This document shows positions 22,987 to 34,665 of a DNA stretch of 64,000 bases, in pieces; positions within the stretch are counted from its first letter, which is position 1; each line of letters begins with the position of its first letter. Source of the stretch: Siphonodentalium dalli (Eukaryota; Mollusca; Scaphopoda; Gadilida; Siphonodentaliidae); contig CP136069.1 in assembly GCA_032622095.1 (NCBI GenBank), positions 162,429,043 to 162,493,042 of the forward strand, in the 5' to 3' direction. The notes under the pieces were generated by a model, which worked only from the letters and a program-made list of their open reading frames with translations, searched no databases and was not told the DNA's origin. Both the position numbers and the translations under genes were made by a program.

Positions 22987-23499
22987 CGTGTTTTAACCTC
23001 AGGACAGGTCGCGAAAATTACAATGACCTGGAACCATTGGAAGTCGGGCATTTTCGAAACAAACCACAAAAACATCCTGTTAAATATGTGGCCGCGTTAA
23101 TCACCGTTCACGCCCGCGGCATGTACATATGGAGGAAGTCACTAACCCCCAACGAGGGATCGAATGTTGGACTTGTCAGGGAAAATCATTTGGCCCGAGA
23201 TTGTCCCTTTAAGACAGAAAACCAAAGGCACATATCTTGCTGGGTTTGTGAAGGTAATCATTTGGCTGGAAATTGCCCCTCTAAAACTGGAAGCCAAAGC
23301 AATAGGTAATGGAACCCATGAGTGAAACCATCCCAAGGAAACCGCCGGAACCAACCAAAACGGTCACGTGACCCATCCCATAATGGACCTCACCACAGCC
23401 GGAAATATCCGACAGCCAACAAGCCACCACAACTGATGACCCTACCCACATACCCACAATAGTAGAACGTCCTCTCATTGAGACCACAAATGAGAGGAA

Positions 23500-24290
23500 T
23501 TTCACCATAAATATCGTAGGTAGCCCAGCTCATGTTTGGTTAGAATATGTAAAAATAGATATCGTTCATTAGTGGATAGTGACGCAGAGGTATCAATTGA
23601 TTCACAAACGTGTATGTGATGCATTACCGTTTCGACCAAAACTAACTAGGGAACACATTAACCTCAGCTCAGTAAATGGAAAAACATTAGGTGCAATGGT
23701 AGCATTTAACTAACTTTCAGAATGGCCAAAATAAAATTGACTCAAAAGTTTTATGTAGTAAATGATATGACCCGGAATATGATCTTAGGGAGGGATTGGC
23801 TGACCTATCGGGGGGTCAGACTGTATTATGATCTAAATGTCTCAAGGTCAGTCTTGTGTATGTGCCCTTGGAAGAGGACACACATATAGCTTCTCTTTTG
23901 AGATTGGCTCACAAGGTTAGCTTAAAAACACAAACTTCAACCTTATGTATGGGAAAATCAAAACAGTTAGCTGCACTTCATAAATCAACGTTAGTAGAAG
24001 TGGCCCAAATCGAAAAAGGTTACCTGGCATCAGAGCCCTGTCTGACATAAAGTCCCGGTGCTACTTATCAATAACACTAATAAAAATGTTCATCTACGAC
24101 GCGGCAGTGTAGTGGGGAAATCAGTCATATACAAACCAGACACTAATCTTCAAGTCAACTCTTTAACACAGGGATCTCAATTCCCAGTGGCCAGCAATTA
24201 TCCCAATAATGGCTACGCCCGTAGGCACCCCAATTATAATCAGGCAGACAATTCAAAATCAGCGCCCTCTACAGTACAGTAGAGAAACAA
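23500..24290 (+). pseudogene. Gypsy D protease and connector remnant
   Basis: A retropepsin-like segment near 23545-23600 reads RSLVDSDAEVSID in one frame. The catalytic D-T/S-G has become D-S-D, so it is inactive. Downstream, 23856-24282 holds short frames. The one at 24058 (INNTNKNVHLRRGSVVGK) matches a block in element E just before its RT (INQTDRHYNLKRGCVVGK), which confirms the element's gene order. Confidence 0.6.
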
Positions 24291-24389
24291 TAGAATTTTA
24301 CTGAAGTTTCATGCCCAGATCAATATCTAGAGGCACTGTTGACATTGTTGAAATGCAACTCAGACATCTTTGCTGAAATGGACACCGAG

Positions 24390-25640
24390 CTGACTCAAAC
24401 CAGCACAGTTAAAATGCACATTGACACATGAAATCGTCCCCCAATAAAACATTCGTCCATATCGCACCCCCTTAAATAAACGACAGCTGGTCGACACTGC
24501 CATAAATGATATTCTCGAAACTGACAATATCAGGCCAATTTCCAGCCCTTGGTCTTCCCTGATCATGCTGGTCGATAAGAAGGACGGCACAAAATGGTTT
24601 TGTACCGACTTTAGGTAGCTTAATTCCATAACCCGGCCATGTCATATCCACTTCCGGTCATCGACGATATTTTGGCACTTAAATGTTTTACTGCTCTTGA
24701 TTTTAAATCTGGATATTGGCAGTGCCAGGTCGCAGAGGACAAACAAAAGACAGCTTTCGCATGCCACCGAGGACTCTTCGAATTCAATTCTATTCCATTC
24801 GGGCTCCGAAATGCTGGCGGTGTTTTCTCGCAGCTTATGGCCCAAGTGTTATGTGGAATGGGTGATTATGCAATTGCGTATTTAGACGGTATTTTGATAC
24901 ACAGTGAGAACCTAGAATTACATTTGGAACATATACAAAAAGTGTTTGAAACAGTAAACGCAATATTTAGGTTTCATGATACCAATGGTGTCCGACATGA
25001 CAAGGTCAACGCCATTCGATATCTTGCACCCAAACTTCAGTCAAGGAGGTGCGTTCCTTCATTTGCATGAGTAACTACTATCGTAGATTTGTCCCCTCCT
25101 TTTCACAGATTGCCGAACCTCTGGTACAACATACAAAACATATGCTAAATTCAAATGGGACCACGCTTGCCAAAGTTCAAACTAAAGGAAGAACTGACAG
25201 CAGTAACCCTCCTCGCCTATCCAAATACAGCAATGCCCTATACGTTGTATACCGATGCAAGTGACTTCTGCATGGGCGCCTGCCTGACCCAGTTAGGTGA
25301 AGATGCTATCGGAGAACCGATCTATTATCTCTCACACAAACTGGCGATACTCATACCCGATGACCAACTGTTGAAACAGAGGCATATGCAATTCTCTTTG
25401 CATTGCAAAGGCTGGACCATTACCTCCATAATGCCACTTTTACAATAAAAACAGACCATAAACCATTAAAACATATCCTGGAATCCCCCATGCAGAACAA
25501 GAAAATCCAACAGTGGGCTTTGGGCATTGCTGGATATAACTGCAACATTCAATACATAGCAGGCACAGATAATCACTGCAAAGACATGCTCAGTCGAACA
25601 CCCCCTAATGCATATACAGAACAGGAAAAGGCAGAAGTAG
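24390..25640 (+). pseudogene. Gypsy D reverse transcriptase and RNase H remnant
   Basis: RT is split over frames. It includes YPLPVIDDILALKCFTALDF (about 24645), SGYWQC, PFGLRNAG (about 24795), and IAYLDGILIHSENLELHLEH near 24875. The catalytic box Y-x-D-D reads YLDG, so the second Asp is lost. The connection (SNYYRRFVPSFSQIAEPL) is at 25070. RNase H starts LYTDASDFCMGACL near 25245 and continues TIKTDHKPLKHILESP and YIAGTDNHCKDMLSR near 25440-25595. At least three frameshifts separate these pieces. Confidence 0.85.
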
Positions 25641-25649
25641 ATCGCCGAA

Positions 25650-27123
25650 ACACAGGCAGAGGTGGCCGCTTTAAATTCATCTAACTTTCAACCCAAAGAT
25701 GTTGCCAGATGCGAGGTAACTCACAAGGAGCTGCCGAGTAAAAATCAAATTAGCAAGGCCTACCAGCCTACTGATCTCCTGTTCAATAAGCCCAACTTCA
25801 ATATGCTTGAGGAACAACAGAGAGACCCGGAAATTGCGTCAGTTCTGGATGCCCTCAACAAAGGAGAGGACACCCGGAATGACAAACACTTGATGATTGT
25901 TGGGGTACTGTACTACCTCTCAAGTGCTCATGCAGAACCGACCCCACGCCTTTGGTACCCACACATCTCCAAACCAACGTAATCCAACAATACCATGAGA
26001 ACAATGGCCATTTTGGAATAGACAAGACACATGATGCAATTAAATCCAAATATTATTGGCCCAGACTGTACAAGGAACTCAACTGCTACGTTAGCAAATG
26101 CGTGACTTGCCAAGTCAGGTCTCTGCAGAAACAGTCCCCTAAAATGCAAACAACAGATACAGCCACTTAGCCTTTCGCTAAGATTGGTTTAGATCTATCG
26201 GGCCCCTACACCTCTTTATCGGGTAATCGTTATATTATCAGCTTCGTAGATTTATACAGTGGATGGGCGGTGGTATTTCCGGTCAAGAACAAATCAGCAG
26301 AGAACATTGTTCATCTCTTGTTCGATGAAATCTTTCTGCGACATAGTTGCCCCCTATAGTAGTCATTGACAATGGCAGTGAGACCTTCAATTACAAGGTC
26401 AGGGACACATTGAAGGCTTTAAACATTCATCACGTGACTACTTCATAATATCATCCCAGAGCAACGCTAGGGTGGAGAGATTCCACAGCGCCCTTCATGA
26501 CCTACTGACAAAGAAAACCAGCGGACCAGCTGAATACATGGGACGTCCATTTAAATCAAACACTAGCTGCAATCCGGTTTAACAAAAATGAATCTGCAAA
26601 ATTTTCCCCATTTTACTTATTATACAACCGGGACGTCGTGTTCCCAATATATAATCTCCTGAAACCAAGGCGCAAATGGGCTGTGGAAGACTATCATCAA
26701 ATAGCATTACAACAACATAAATCATTTATGCTGGTACACAAACACATGAAGCAGGCTAAACGCCAACAAGCAGCGAAATTTGACCAAAATGCCAAGGACA
26801 TCAAATTCGAAATTGGTGAGGCCGTCTATGTTAAGAATCACTTACGAAAGAGCAAACTGGAAAGTAAATGGAAACCCTACTTCCGCATAACCAAACAAAT
26901 AACGCCCGTTACTTTCGAGTTAAGGAATCAACTAACTTGGAAGGTCACACAATTCCATATACATATGCGCAAGGCCTACCTTGAATGGGAAATCCCCAAG
27001 ACTGATACCAACAAACGTGCACAAACGTGTGTTATACCCCCGGAAGATGAAGATAGCGACGTCCCTGCCCCTATGTGGGTGGATCTTCTGGCGAATTCGG
27101 AGACAATGTTCAGACTCCGATGA
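25650..27123 (+). pseudogene. Gypsy D integrase remnant
   Basis: The integrase zinc-binding region (HENNGHFGIDKTHDAIK, YYWPRLYKELN, CVTCQVRS) lies at about 25995-26120. The core follows in shifted frames: IGLDLSGPY (first Asp, about 26190), VVIDNGSE (second Asp, about 26362) and NARVERFHS (Glu, about 26465). All three catalytic acids can still be found, but in different frames and with stops between. A long C-terminal extension (26638-27123) with a basic first half and an acidic PPEDEDSDV end completes pol. Confidence 0.8.
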
Positions 27124-27255
27124 TGAAGATATCCCTTTAAGCGAGCTTAAGTTGCGCTTACAGCGTCGAAAAGCGCGACTTATGCACTTCGGATCATTAC
27201 AAAAACATGACTCGTCCACGGAAAAGGAATCCGGGCCGATTGCGGAAGCACCAAG

Positions 27256-27566
27256 CTTGTATTTCCGAACAACGTATCCCTGATGTACCAACGACGAAGC
27301 GCAGCCGACGACAACAGACGACAGGCCGATATACACAACTAGATATCAACCACTCAACCTATGAAGACACGAGCAGCCCCCGATTCACGCGGACGACAGG
27401 AAGACTCACTCAACTTATGAAGCCACGAGAAGACCCCGATCCACGCAGACGACAGGAAGACGAACCCAACTAGCAGAAGCCATACCGACGACCAATTGAA
27501 CTGTTTGTAAATAAATTATCAAATCATTTTAATGTCTGAACGTTATATATCCCCCGTCTTGGCACA
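27256..27566 (+). repeat. Gypsy D 3' LTR
   Basis: About 310 bp homologous to 21928-22234, differing by many substitutions and indels (for example an extra ATAAATTATCAA segment near 27510). It starts 132 bp after the pol stop and ends 130 bp from host exon 7. Confidence 0.75.
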
Positions 27567-27695
27567 CATGACATGACATAGACTAACAATTCCTGAGAAC
27601 ACTGCTCGTCAATAAGTATCAAGTAAAGAAAGGATTACTGGGAAAGTCCATTTTGGTCTAAATCAATCATTCAATCAAATGGTGAAACATCTTAC

Positions 27696-27884
27696 CGATG
27701 CACGGTATTGTGGAAAGTGTCCAGGTTCCAGAGCTGCGGCATATCAGCGTGGACGATTGACTCGCCAAGAACCCGGCATCACAGCTGGCAAAGCAGGAAC
27801 TCTCGTACCGGAATCCATCGATGCAGTTAGCTTCGCTGTAACTTCCATTCGGAGACAGACTAATGGGCGATGGACACGAAATCT
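27696..27884 (-). CDS. Host HYR/CCP gene, exon 7: sushi module CCP-2b
   Basis: A 189-nt exon, phase 1-1, acceptor TTTTGCAG, donor GTAAGA. It encodes ISCPSPISLSPNGSYSEANC, then GFRYESSCFASCDAGFLAS, and closes TLICRSSGTWTLSTIPCI. The pattern has NGxY, C-x3-C, the GF turn, GTW and the final PC, that is, the sushi fold with an extra cysteine pair. It matches CCP-1b (exon 4) in the shared 'Y-x-S-x-C-x3-CDxG' block, so it is the second copy of the b-type module. Gypsy D ends only 130 bp downstream of its donor, so the insertion narrowly missed the exon. Confidence 0.9.
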
Positions 27885-29293
27885 CTGCAAAATTAATAAA
27901 ATTGCGATCATACCCTAGTGTTTCAATCAAAGTTAGAGAAACTAAATCGGTATTAAACATTTCATCGTAAAAAAAAAATCTACTCTCCAGAGGGATCGTG
28001 CGTCAATGGTGGGACTGTAGAAAGACTGACCTTAATTCATAGCATGTTTAGTTACATTAAGGACGCTCTTTAAAATAACTGTTCATATTTATTCTTATTG
28101 AATAGGTCAGGGCTGTAAACCCCAGGTTACGTCATAATTAGCTCGAAAATGGCGGCAAGATCTCTCACATCAAAGCGAGTATTCATCGTTTTCGTCACCT
28201 ATATAAATAACTCAACTAAAAAAGATAGCAAAAGAGAGATGTATAAATTGTTTCTAGCTAAATGTGAATCCTGTCGCCATATAAATATGACTCTTGAGAA
28301 ACTTTCGGGGTTCAAATGACTACGCCACTATTTTTCGAAGTTGTGAAATGAATGTGAACGCCACAATCTCCTGATAACAACAAACCTGTTCGATGTCTGT
28401 TCTTGGAAACAAGTGCATCACCGGGACGTGGCAAAATACGCCCGTGGTAATTCCAACAAAGGGCCATAACTCTGGTGAACATCGGCGGGCATACCCCAAA
28501 TGCGAACTTGATTCTATTTTGGGCTAGTAAACTGACATACCAAATTTCATTCCATTCAGTTCAGATTTACTAAAGTTATCATCCGGAATCGAAAATATTT
28601 AGTGCAAATTCCAACAAAATGGGCAATAACTCTGGTAAAAATTGGCGGGGTGAACCCAAATTCGAACTCGACGTGTATTTGGGCTAGTAAACTTTCATTC
28701 CATTCAATTCAGACTTATTGAAGTTGTCATCTGGAAACGAACAAACGAACGGACAGATGGACAGACCAATAACATAATACGTTCCGTTCTTTAAAAACGG
28801 GCGTATAAAAACTAATGTTGAAATTGCCAGGTGAGTGAACTTCCAGTTATTTTCGAGCAAATTATGACTTGGTTCCTATCACTGTGTGTGGATGTATCAA
28901 TATTGGGTCTTCGTGGTGCCTATGTGCTAGGAATGTTGTTACATAATTTGTATTTTTTTTGTATATTTACCTGGTGAGTGATCATTTTGCTTGATGATAT
29001 TCACGCTTACTTTCAGTGTTAAGTTGCAACATATTTGTTGTCAAATAATTATGTACTGGAATTTTGATTTGGGCAATGTTGGAAATTCATCCATAATCAC
29101 ACAATATTTCATTTCACAATTAAAGACCAAAATATGTTCTTGGGTGTATTATTGCATATAGATGGGCACTCTAAAACTAATTAATTTATTTCGATAGATG
29201 CCTTGTCTCTTAGCATCCGTAAGCTCCTCCCACTAATTAATAGTTGTGGAAACTTACATTGATCGGATTGTTGCTTGTGTTAACTAAACTTAC
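27885..29293 (-). other. Intron 6 of the host gene
   Basis: 1.4-kb intron holding the dispersed GGGCCATAACTCTG repeat pair at 28425-28795. No gene. Confidence 0.75.
28425..28795 (+). repeat. Dispersed repeat, two tandem units
   Basis: Unit 1 (about 28447-28600) and unit 2 (about 28605-28760) share AATTCCAACAAA, GGGC(C)AATAACTCTGGT, CGAACT(T/C)GA, TTTGGGCTAGTAAACT and TTTCATTCCATTCA. The block ends with ACGAACGGACAGATGGACAG and AACGGGCGTATAAAAACTAATG. From memory I associate this style of repeat with lophotrochozoan genomes. I cannot name its class. Confidence 0.6.
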
Positions 29294-29473
29294 TCTCACA
29301 CGACGGTATCGTAGCATTGTATGACCCGTTTTGCAGACAACTGATTGTATCCTGTCCATCGACCATGTAGCCTGCGTCACACGTGAACTGACAACTTGTT
29401 CCAAAAATTATGTCGGTATTCTCGCATGAATGGCGACCATCTGGGATTGAGATTGAGGACCGGCATGTCACCA
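29294..29473 (-). CDS. Host HYR/CCP gene, exon 6: sushi module CCP-2a
   Basis: A 180-nt exon, phase 1-1, acceptor TCTTTTCAG, donor GTAAGT. It encodes VTCRSSISIPDGRHSC, ENTDIIFGTSCQFTC, AGYMVDGQDTISCLQNGSY and IPSCE. All four sushi cysteines are in place. Where a Trp is usual, this module has Tyr (GSYNATIP), as CCP-1a does (GGYSPTIP). The FGTSC block marks it as the same module type as exons 3 and 9. The joins are Val to HYR-2 and Lys to CCP-2b, both in frame. Confidence 0.92.
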
Positions 29474-30421
29474 CTGAAAAGAGAAGCAGATTTAATGGAC
29501 CTTTCCACAGCTGTCAATCAAATAATTATTAGCAGATATTTTCAACCAATCAGCGACTGAGCCGGTCAATGGCTGCATTGAAAATTCTGCTGCCATCTTT
29601 CTTCGCCCTAATTTTGATATCCGTTCATACATTCAGTGTTAATTTGGCTTCATTCAAACAACTTTTTTGTTATCAAATCATATATAATATACTGAGATTT
29701 ATAGTTGCGCCATGATGTTATAAATTTATCTGTGATTATAACAACGTTTTTTGTTTAGCATGACACTTTGTCATAATTTTCACATTTAATGGCAAAACGA
29801 ATGTGTGTTCTCTTGTCTATATATTAAAGGTACTAAATTACTATTTCTTTGGCTTCGGGGGAAAAAATATTTTATTCGAGTCGAGGAACCTACCCATCAC
29901 AGCTCAGAGTGCATGATCAGATACCGATTTCTGAAGTTTGTCATTTCAATTCTTTGTGGACCAGAAACACGTGGTCAAACGGACGGTCTTGTAGATAAAG
30001 ATGGATAACTCTAAAATCAAGTGGTAATAATAACGGGAGCTATCGAATTTGAATGTTTTAGACCAATAATATTGACACGGGCTGCCATCTTTTATTTTGT
30101 ATCATTAATTACTTTGGCGCCCGCTACAACCAAAAACATTAATTAGATTGGTCCTAAATTTAATATGCATATTCGTGTTATTTAATTTATATGCGATTTA
30201 TCAAATACTGATAAAAACTAGGAACTACTTGTTTATAGTGCGCAAGAATAATACGCTGGACTGTTGTTTTAATTTTGCACATGATTGCATGTGACGTCAA
30301 GTCAGTTCATTCATGATTTCGAACAGTCAAGGACATCACGGGAAATCGACCTTATATCAATATTACATGTTCAAAATTGTATTGCTTAATTACCTATACC
30401 ACGGGGGGTCGCACAAAAGTT

Positions 30422-30810
30422 TTATCATACAGTGCCGGGGTGGGTGGGTCCGAAGAGGCCCGAAAACAATGAGTTTGTGCAAAAATAATTCTATTCACAT
30501 GTTTTCCCTTGTTTTAAGTTGTTTTCAAATATATTCATTAATAATTGTGTTCTAATGAAGGTTATGGCCTTTACAGACACTTAGGAACAGGGTAGGTATA
30601 AGATATAAGTAATACAGGGGAGAACTTCCAAAAACATACCTATACCGGGCGGGGTGGGTGTATTTCAGAGGCCTGAAAAAAATTGTTTGTGCAAATGTTT
30701 TTCAACCCACATTATGGACATTGTTTTAAGTTGTTTTCACTAATAAATGTGTTCTAACATAGATTATGCCCTTAACCAACACTTAAGAACATATGTAGGT
30801 ATAAGATAAA
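30422..30810. repeat. Direct duplication of a GGGTGGG/AGGCCCGAAAAC unit
   Basis: Copy 1 at about 30422-30610 and copy 2 at about 30643-30810 share CCGGG(G)TGGGTG, AGAGGCC(C/T)GAAAA, TTTGTGCAAA, TTGTTTTAAGTTGTTTTCA, GTGTTCTAA and GTAGGTATAAGATA. The G-rich head resembles the GGGTGGGTCC/CGAGGCCCGAAAAC material at 39.07-39.49 kb and 40.5 kb. Confidence 0.7.
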
Positions 30811-30812
30811 GC

Positions 30813-31027
30813 ACTCTCTGGTGCCAAATAAAAGTGATGACTAAATAGGAGTGCTGGTTTGCATTTAACCTCAAATTAATATTGAATAGTGCCTGATAGT
30901 GCTGGCATTTTCACTCTGGCATGTTTAGTGACCAAATAATACTAGTGCTTCAGAGTGCTGGCTAACAAAATACCACAAATTAAAAAATAAACATGCCAGC
31001 CTGTTTATTTGGCTCCAAAGAGTGATA
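30813..31027. mobile_element. Short foldback/MITE candidate
   Basis: Imperfect terminal inverted repeats: CACTCTCTGGTGCCAAATAA at the left and, read from the right, CACTCTTTGGAGCCAAATAA. The interior repeats AGTGCTGG/CCAGC and GTGCT words. No coding capacity. Confidence 0.6.
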
Positions 31028-31600
31028 CTTATATACTATATAACTGTCATTGCAGGTATGGCTATAAGGTGTTCTGATACGATGGTTGGTGGCACCTTTT
31101 TGGGAACAACAGTGAAGAAGTCATTAATTAGTAACTGGACTATTTAAGTAAAAATTAAACGGCTATGTACCGGAACAGCACCTATTCGTGTCACGATCAT
31201 TTGCACCCTAGACGCGTGAATATATAGTTCCAATATGGCAATACTAGCATATATTAGCATATATTATCATAACATTAACAAAAAGGAAGTGGAAACTAGT
31301 ATCTAGTGCTCTTCACAACATTAAATACAAATAGGTCAAAGCTTGTTATGAGTACAACATCGAGCAGTGCGTAAAACTACAACACGTGAACGATGTTATA
31401 ACATGTTAATTGCTTTGTTGTCAATAGACTTAATTTATGTTGGTGAACACTTCGTGGTATGCCTACATGCAAACGATGCACTGATGAATATCGTTAACTA
31501 ATCATAAAGGCCAATTGTACACATGAACTGTGAACTAATCACACCAAAACTTGTTATACATGCATGTGTATATGGCGACTGTACGTGAGCTTGAATGGAA

Positions 31601-33131
31601 TTCAGTTTAGCTTTTCTAAATTCCGGATTATAAACAGAATATGTTTTAGAAATGCACGGAATTCCATAAAAGGTAATCTTCAGAAAAGCTAAAATTGTGT
31701 GAATAGCCGAGCATTATATATAACTCGATCATAGCATTACAGCTTTTCTAAAATGGCACACCTTTATAACAAGGCATTCATTGATAGCACACGCAGGGTT
31801 AAACATGGGATGTTAGAAAAGCCAATGTGTGTAAAATAACACTCTTTTAACTATCCACTTTTTAAATTCAGTTTAGCTTTTCTAAATTCCGGATTATAAA
31901 CAGAATATATTTTTAGGAATGCACGGAATTCCATAAAAGGTAATCTTCAGAAAAGCTGAAATTGTTTGAATAGCCGAGCATTACATATAACTCGATCATA
32001 GCATTACAGCTTTTCTAAAAAGGCACGCCTTTATAACAAGGTATTTCATTGATAGCACACGCAGGGTTAAACAGGGGATTTTAGAAAAGCCAATGTGTGT
32101 AAAATAACACTCTTTTAACTATCCACTTTTTAAATTCAGTTTAGCTTTTCTAAATTCCGGATTATAAACAGAATATGTTTTTAGGAATGCACGGAATTCC
32201 ATAAAAGGTAATCTTCAGAAAAGCTAAAATTGTGCGAATAGGCGAGCATTATATATAACTCGATCATAGCATTACAGCTTTTCTAAAAAGGCACGCCTTT
32301 ATAACAAGGCATTCATTGATAGCACACGCAGGGTTAACCAGGGGATGTTAGAAAAGCCAATGTGTGTAAAATAACACTCTTTTAACTATCCACTTTTTAA
32401 ATTCAATTTAGCTTTTCTAAATTCCGGATTATAAACATAATATGTTTTTAGGAATGCACGGAATTCCATAAAAGGTAATCTTCAGAAAAGCTAAAATTGT
32501 GTGAATAGCCGAGCATTATATATAACTCGATCATAGCATTACAGCTTTTCTAAAAAGGCACGCCTTTATAACAAGGCATTCATTGATAGCACACGCAGGG
32601 TTAAACAGGGGATGTTAGAAAAGCCAATGTGCGTAAAATAACACTCTTTTAACTATCCACTTTTTAAATTCAATTTAGCTTTTATAAATTCCGGATTATA
32701 AACATAATATGTTTTTAGGAATGCACGGAATTCCATAAAAGGTAATCTTCAGAAAAGCTAAAATTGTGTGAATAGCCGAGCATTATATATAACTCGATCA
32801 TAGCATTACAGCTTTTCTAAAAAGGCACGCCTTTATAACAAGGCATTCATTGATAGCACACGCAGGGTTAACCAGGGGATGTTAGAAAAGACAATGTGTG
32901 TAAAATAACACTATTTTAACTATCCACTTTTTAAATTCAATTTAGCTTTTCTAAATTCCGGATTATAAACATAATATGTTTTTAGGAATGCACGGAATTC
33001 CATAAAAGGTAATCTTCAGAAAAGCTAAAATTGTGTGAATAGCGGAGCATTATATATAACTCGATCATAGCATTACAGCTTTTCTAAAAATGCACGCCTT
33101 TATAACAAGGCATTCATTGATAGCACACGCA
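31601..33131. repeat. 267-bp satellite, 5.7 tandem copies
   Basis: Copies start at 31601, 31867, 32135, 32402, 32669 and 32936 (spacing 266, 268, 267, 267, 267), each beginning TTCAGTTTAGCTTTTCTAAA or TTCAATTTAGCTTT(T/A)TA. The last copy stops near 33131 inside TAGCACACGCA. Each monomer has four alternating copies of the AGCTTTTCTAA word: forward, reverse (AGAAAAGCT), forward, reverse (TTAGAAAAGC). The two halves match each other in those words and in an (A/T)TGTGTG segment just after the reverse word, so 267 bp is probably an old dimer of a ~133-bp unit with short inverted ends. Confidence 0.9.
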
Positions 33132-33243
33132 TGTTTATAAAAAATAGGATGCGAGCTTCTTCACCTAGTTATTAAATATCTCTATATATTTTCCTTATAC
33201 ACATGAAACCAAGCATTAATTCATAATACACGAACTGTCAACT

Positions 33244-33880
33244 AGGGTGGGGGGGTAACATTATAGGAATTCTCGCTCATCACCTAATTATGTGATATGT
33301 TTGTCTTTACGTATAACCCCCTAAAATATCCAAGCCCCTGTTACGATATCTCACCCCAAAAAAACCCTTTACTCGGCAGGATTTAGGGTTGTTTTTTATT
33401 AATTATTTATATATATATATACTACCGGATCAGAACCTATTTTTTGGTTAAAAGTATGGCAATTAGGTGCTGTTACATCATTTCGATTGATTTAGGATAT
33501 ACATACAGCATATACATTGGCAATATTGTTATCCCGTCGCTATATATATACTACCGGAACACATATTTTCTGGTTAAAAGTATGGCAAATAGGTGCGGTT
33601 ACATCATTTAGATTTATTTAAGATATACATAGGGTGGGGGTAGCAGAATAGGAATTCTCGCTCATCACCTAATTATGTGATATGTTTGTCTTTACGTATA
33701 ACCCCCTAAAATATCCAAGCCCCTGTTACGATATCTCACCCCAAAAAAAACCCTTTACTCGGCAGGATTTAGGGTTGTTTTTTATTAATTATTTATATAT
33801 ATATACTACCGGATCAGAACCTATTTTTTGGTTAAAAGTATGGCAAATAGGTGATGTTACATCATTTAGATTGATTTAAG
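33244..33880. repeat. Tandem duplication of a ~386-bp segment
   Basis: AGGGTGGGGG...GGAATTCTCGCTCATCACC at 33244 recurs at 33630 and continues with near-identical sequence through CCAAGCCCCTGTTACGATAT and GGATTTAGGGTTG to the degraded hairpin ACTACCGGATCAG. The segment therefore includes one hairpin-type repeat per copy. Confidence 0.8.
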
Positions 33881-34363
33881 ATATACATACAGCATATACA
33901 TTGACAATATTTATATCCCGTCGCTCTATATATACTACCGGAACAGCACCTATTTTCTGGTTAAAAGTATGGGAAATAGGTGCTGTTCCGGTAGTATATA
34001 TAGAGCGAACGGATAGATATACTGTCTATATATGCTGCAAATGACTTTTAATTCAAGATAAATGATGTAAATAATAGCAATAAACTCACTATATCGACGT
34101 CCTTGGCTATATATATACTACCGGAACAGCACCTATTTTCTGGTTAAAAGTATGGGAAATAGGTGCTGTTCCGGTAGTATATATAGAGCGAAAGGATGGA
34201 TATACTGTCTATATATGCTGCAAATGACTTTTAATTCAAGATAAATGATGTAAATAATAGCAATAAACTCACTATATCGACGTCCTTCGCTATATATATA
34301 TACTACCGGAACAGCACCTATTTTCTGGTTAAAAGAATGGGAAATAGGTGCTGTTCCGGTAGT
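33421..34363. repeat. Array of ACTACCGGAACAGCACC hairpins
   Basis: Six hairpin units start at 33421, 33550, 33805, 33934, 34117 and 34302. The last three are intact 62-bp palindromes (33934-33995, 34117-34178, 34302-34363) at spacings of 183 and 185 bp. In the first of these the full arms are 33921-33955 and 33974-34008, 35 bp each and perfectly complementary, with an 18-nt loop (TCTGGTTAAAAGTATGGG). The first three units have lost the closing CCGGTAGT, replaced by ACATCATTT. Spacers between the last three carry GATATACTGTCTATATATG and GACTTTTAATTCAA. Confidence 0.9.
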
Positions 34364-34665
34364 ATATATATAGCGAAAGGATAGATATACTGTATATATA
34401 TGACTTTTAATTCAATATAAATTATGTTAATAATAGCAATAAAGTCACTATTTCGACGTCCTTCGCTATATATATACTATGCATGGCGTATCACGTGACA
34501 AAACAAACTTGACCCAGAAAGAACATTGCAGCATCAAAATGTTATTACAATCTTCATCATGCTTACTAGTTACTACACATGTAATCGAGATGACGATGTA
34601 TATGAATATAAACACAATGGCATGTGATATATGGTAATTGATTTCAATATTATGTATTCCCATTT

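Larger units (their letters stand above)
21928..27566 (+). mobile_element. Degenerate Gypsy (Ty3-type) LTR retrotransposon, element D
   Basis: The order LTR - gag - zinc knuckles - protease - RT - RNase H - integrase - LTR is recognisable over 5.6 kb on the plus strand, antisense to the host gene and inside its intron 7. Integrase after RNase H is the Ty3/Gypsy order. Frames are broken many times and key residues have changed. Its gag and pol resemble those of element E at 58.9-64 kb, so the two belong to related families. The two LTRs are clearly diverged, including indels, so the insertion is not recent. Confidence 0.88.

Noticed and set aside
31601-33131. CRISPR-like array
   Set aside because: Repeats are 267 bp, contiguous and without unique spacers, in a eukaryotic intron. 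This is a satellite.
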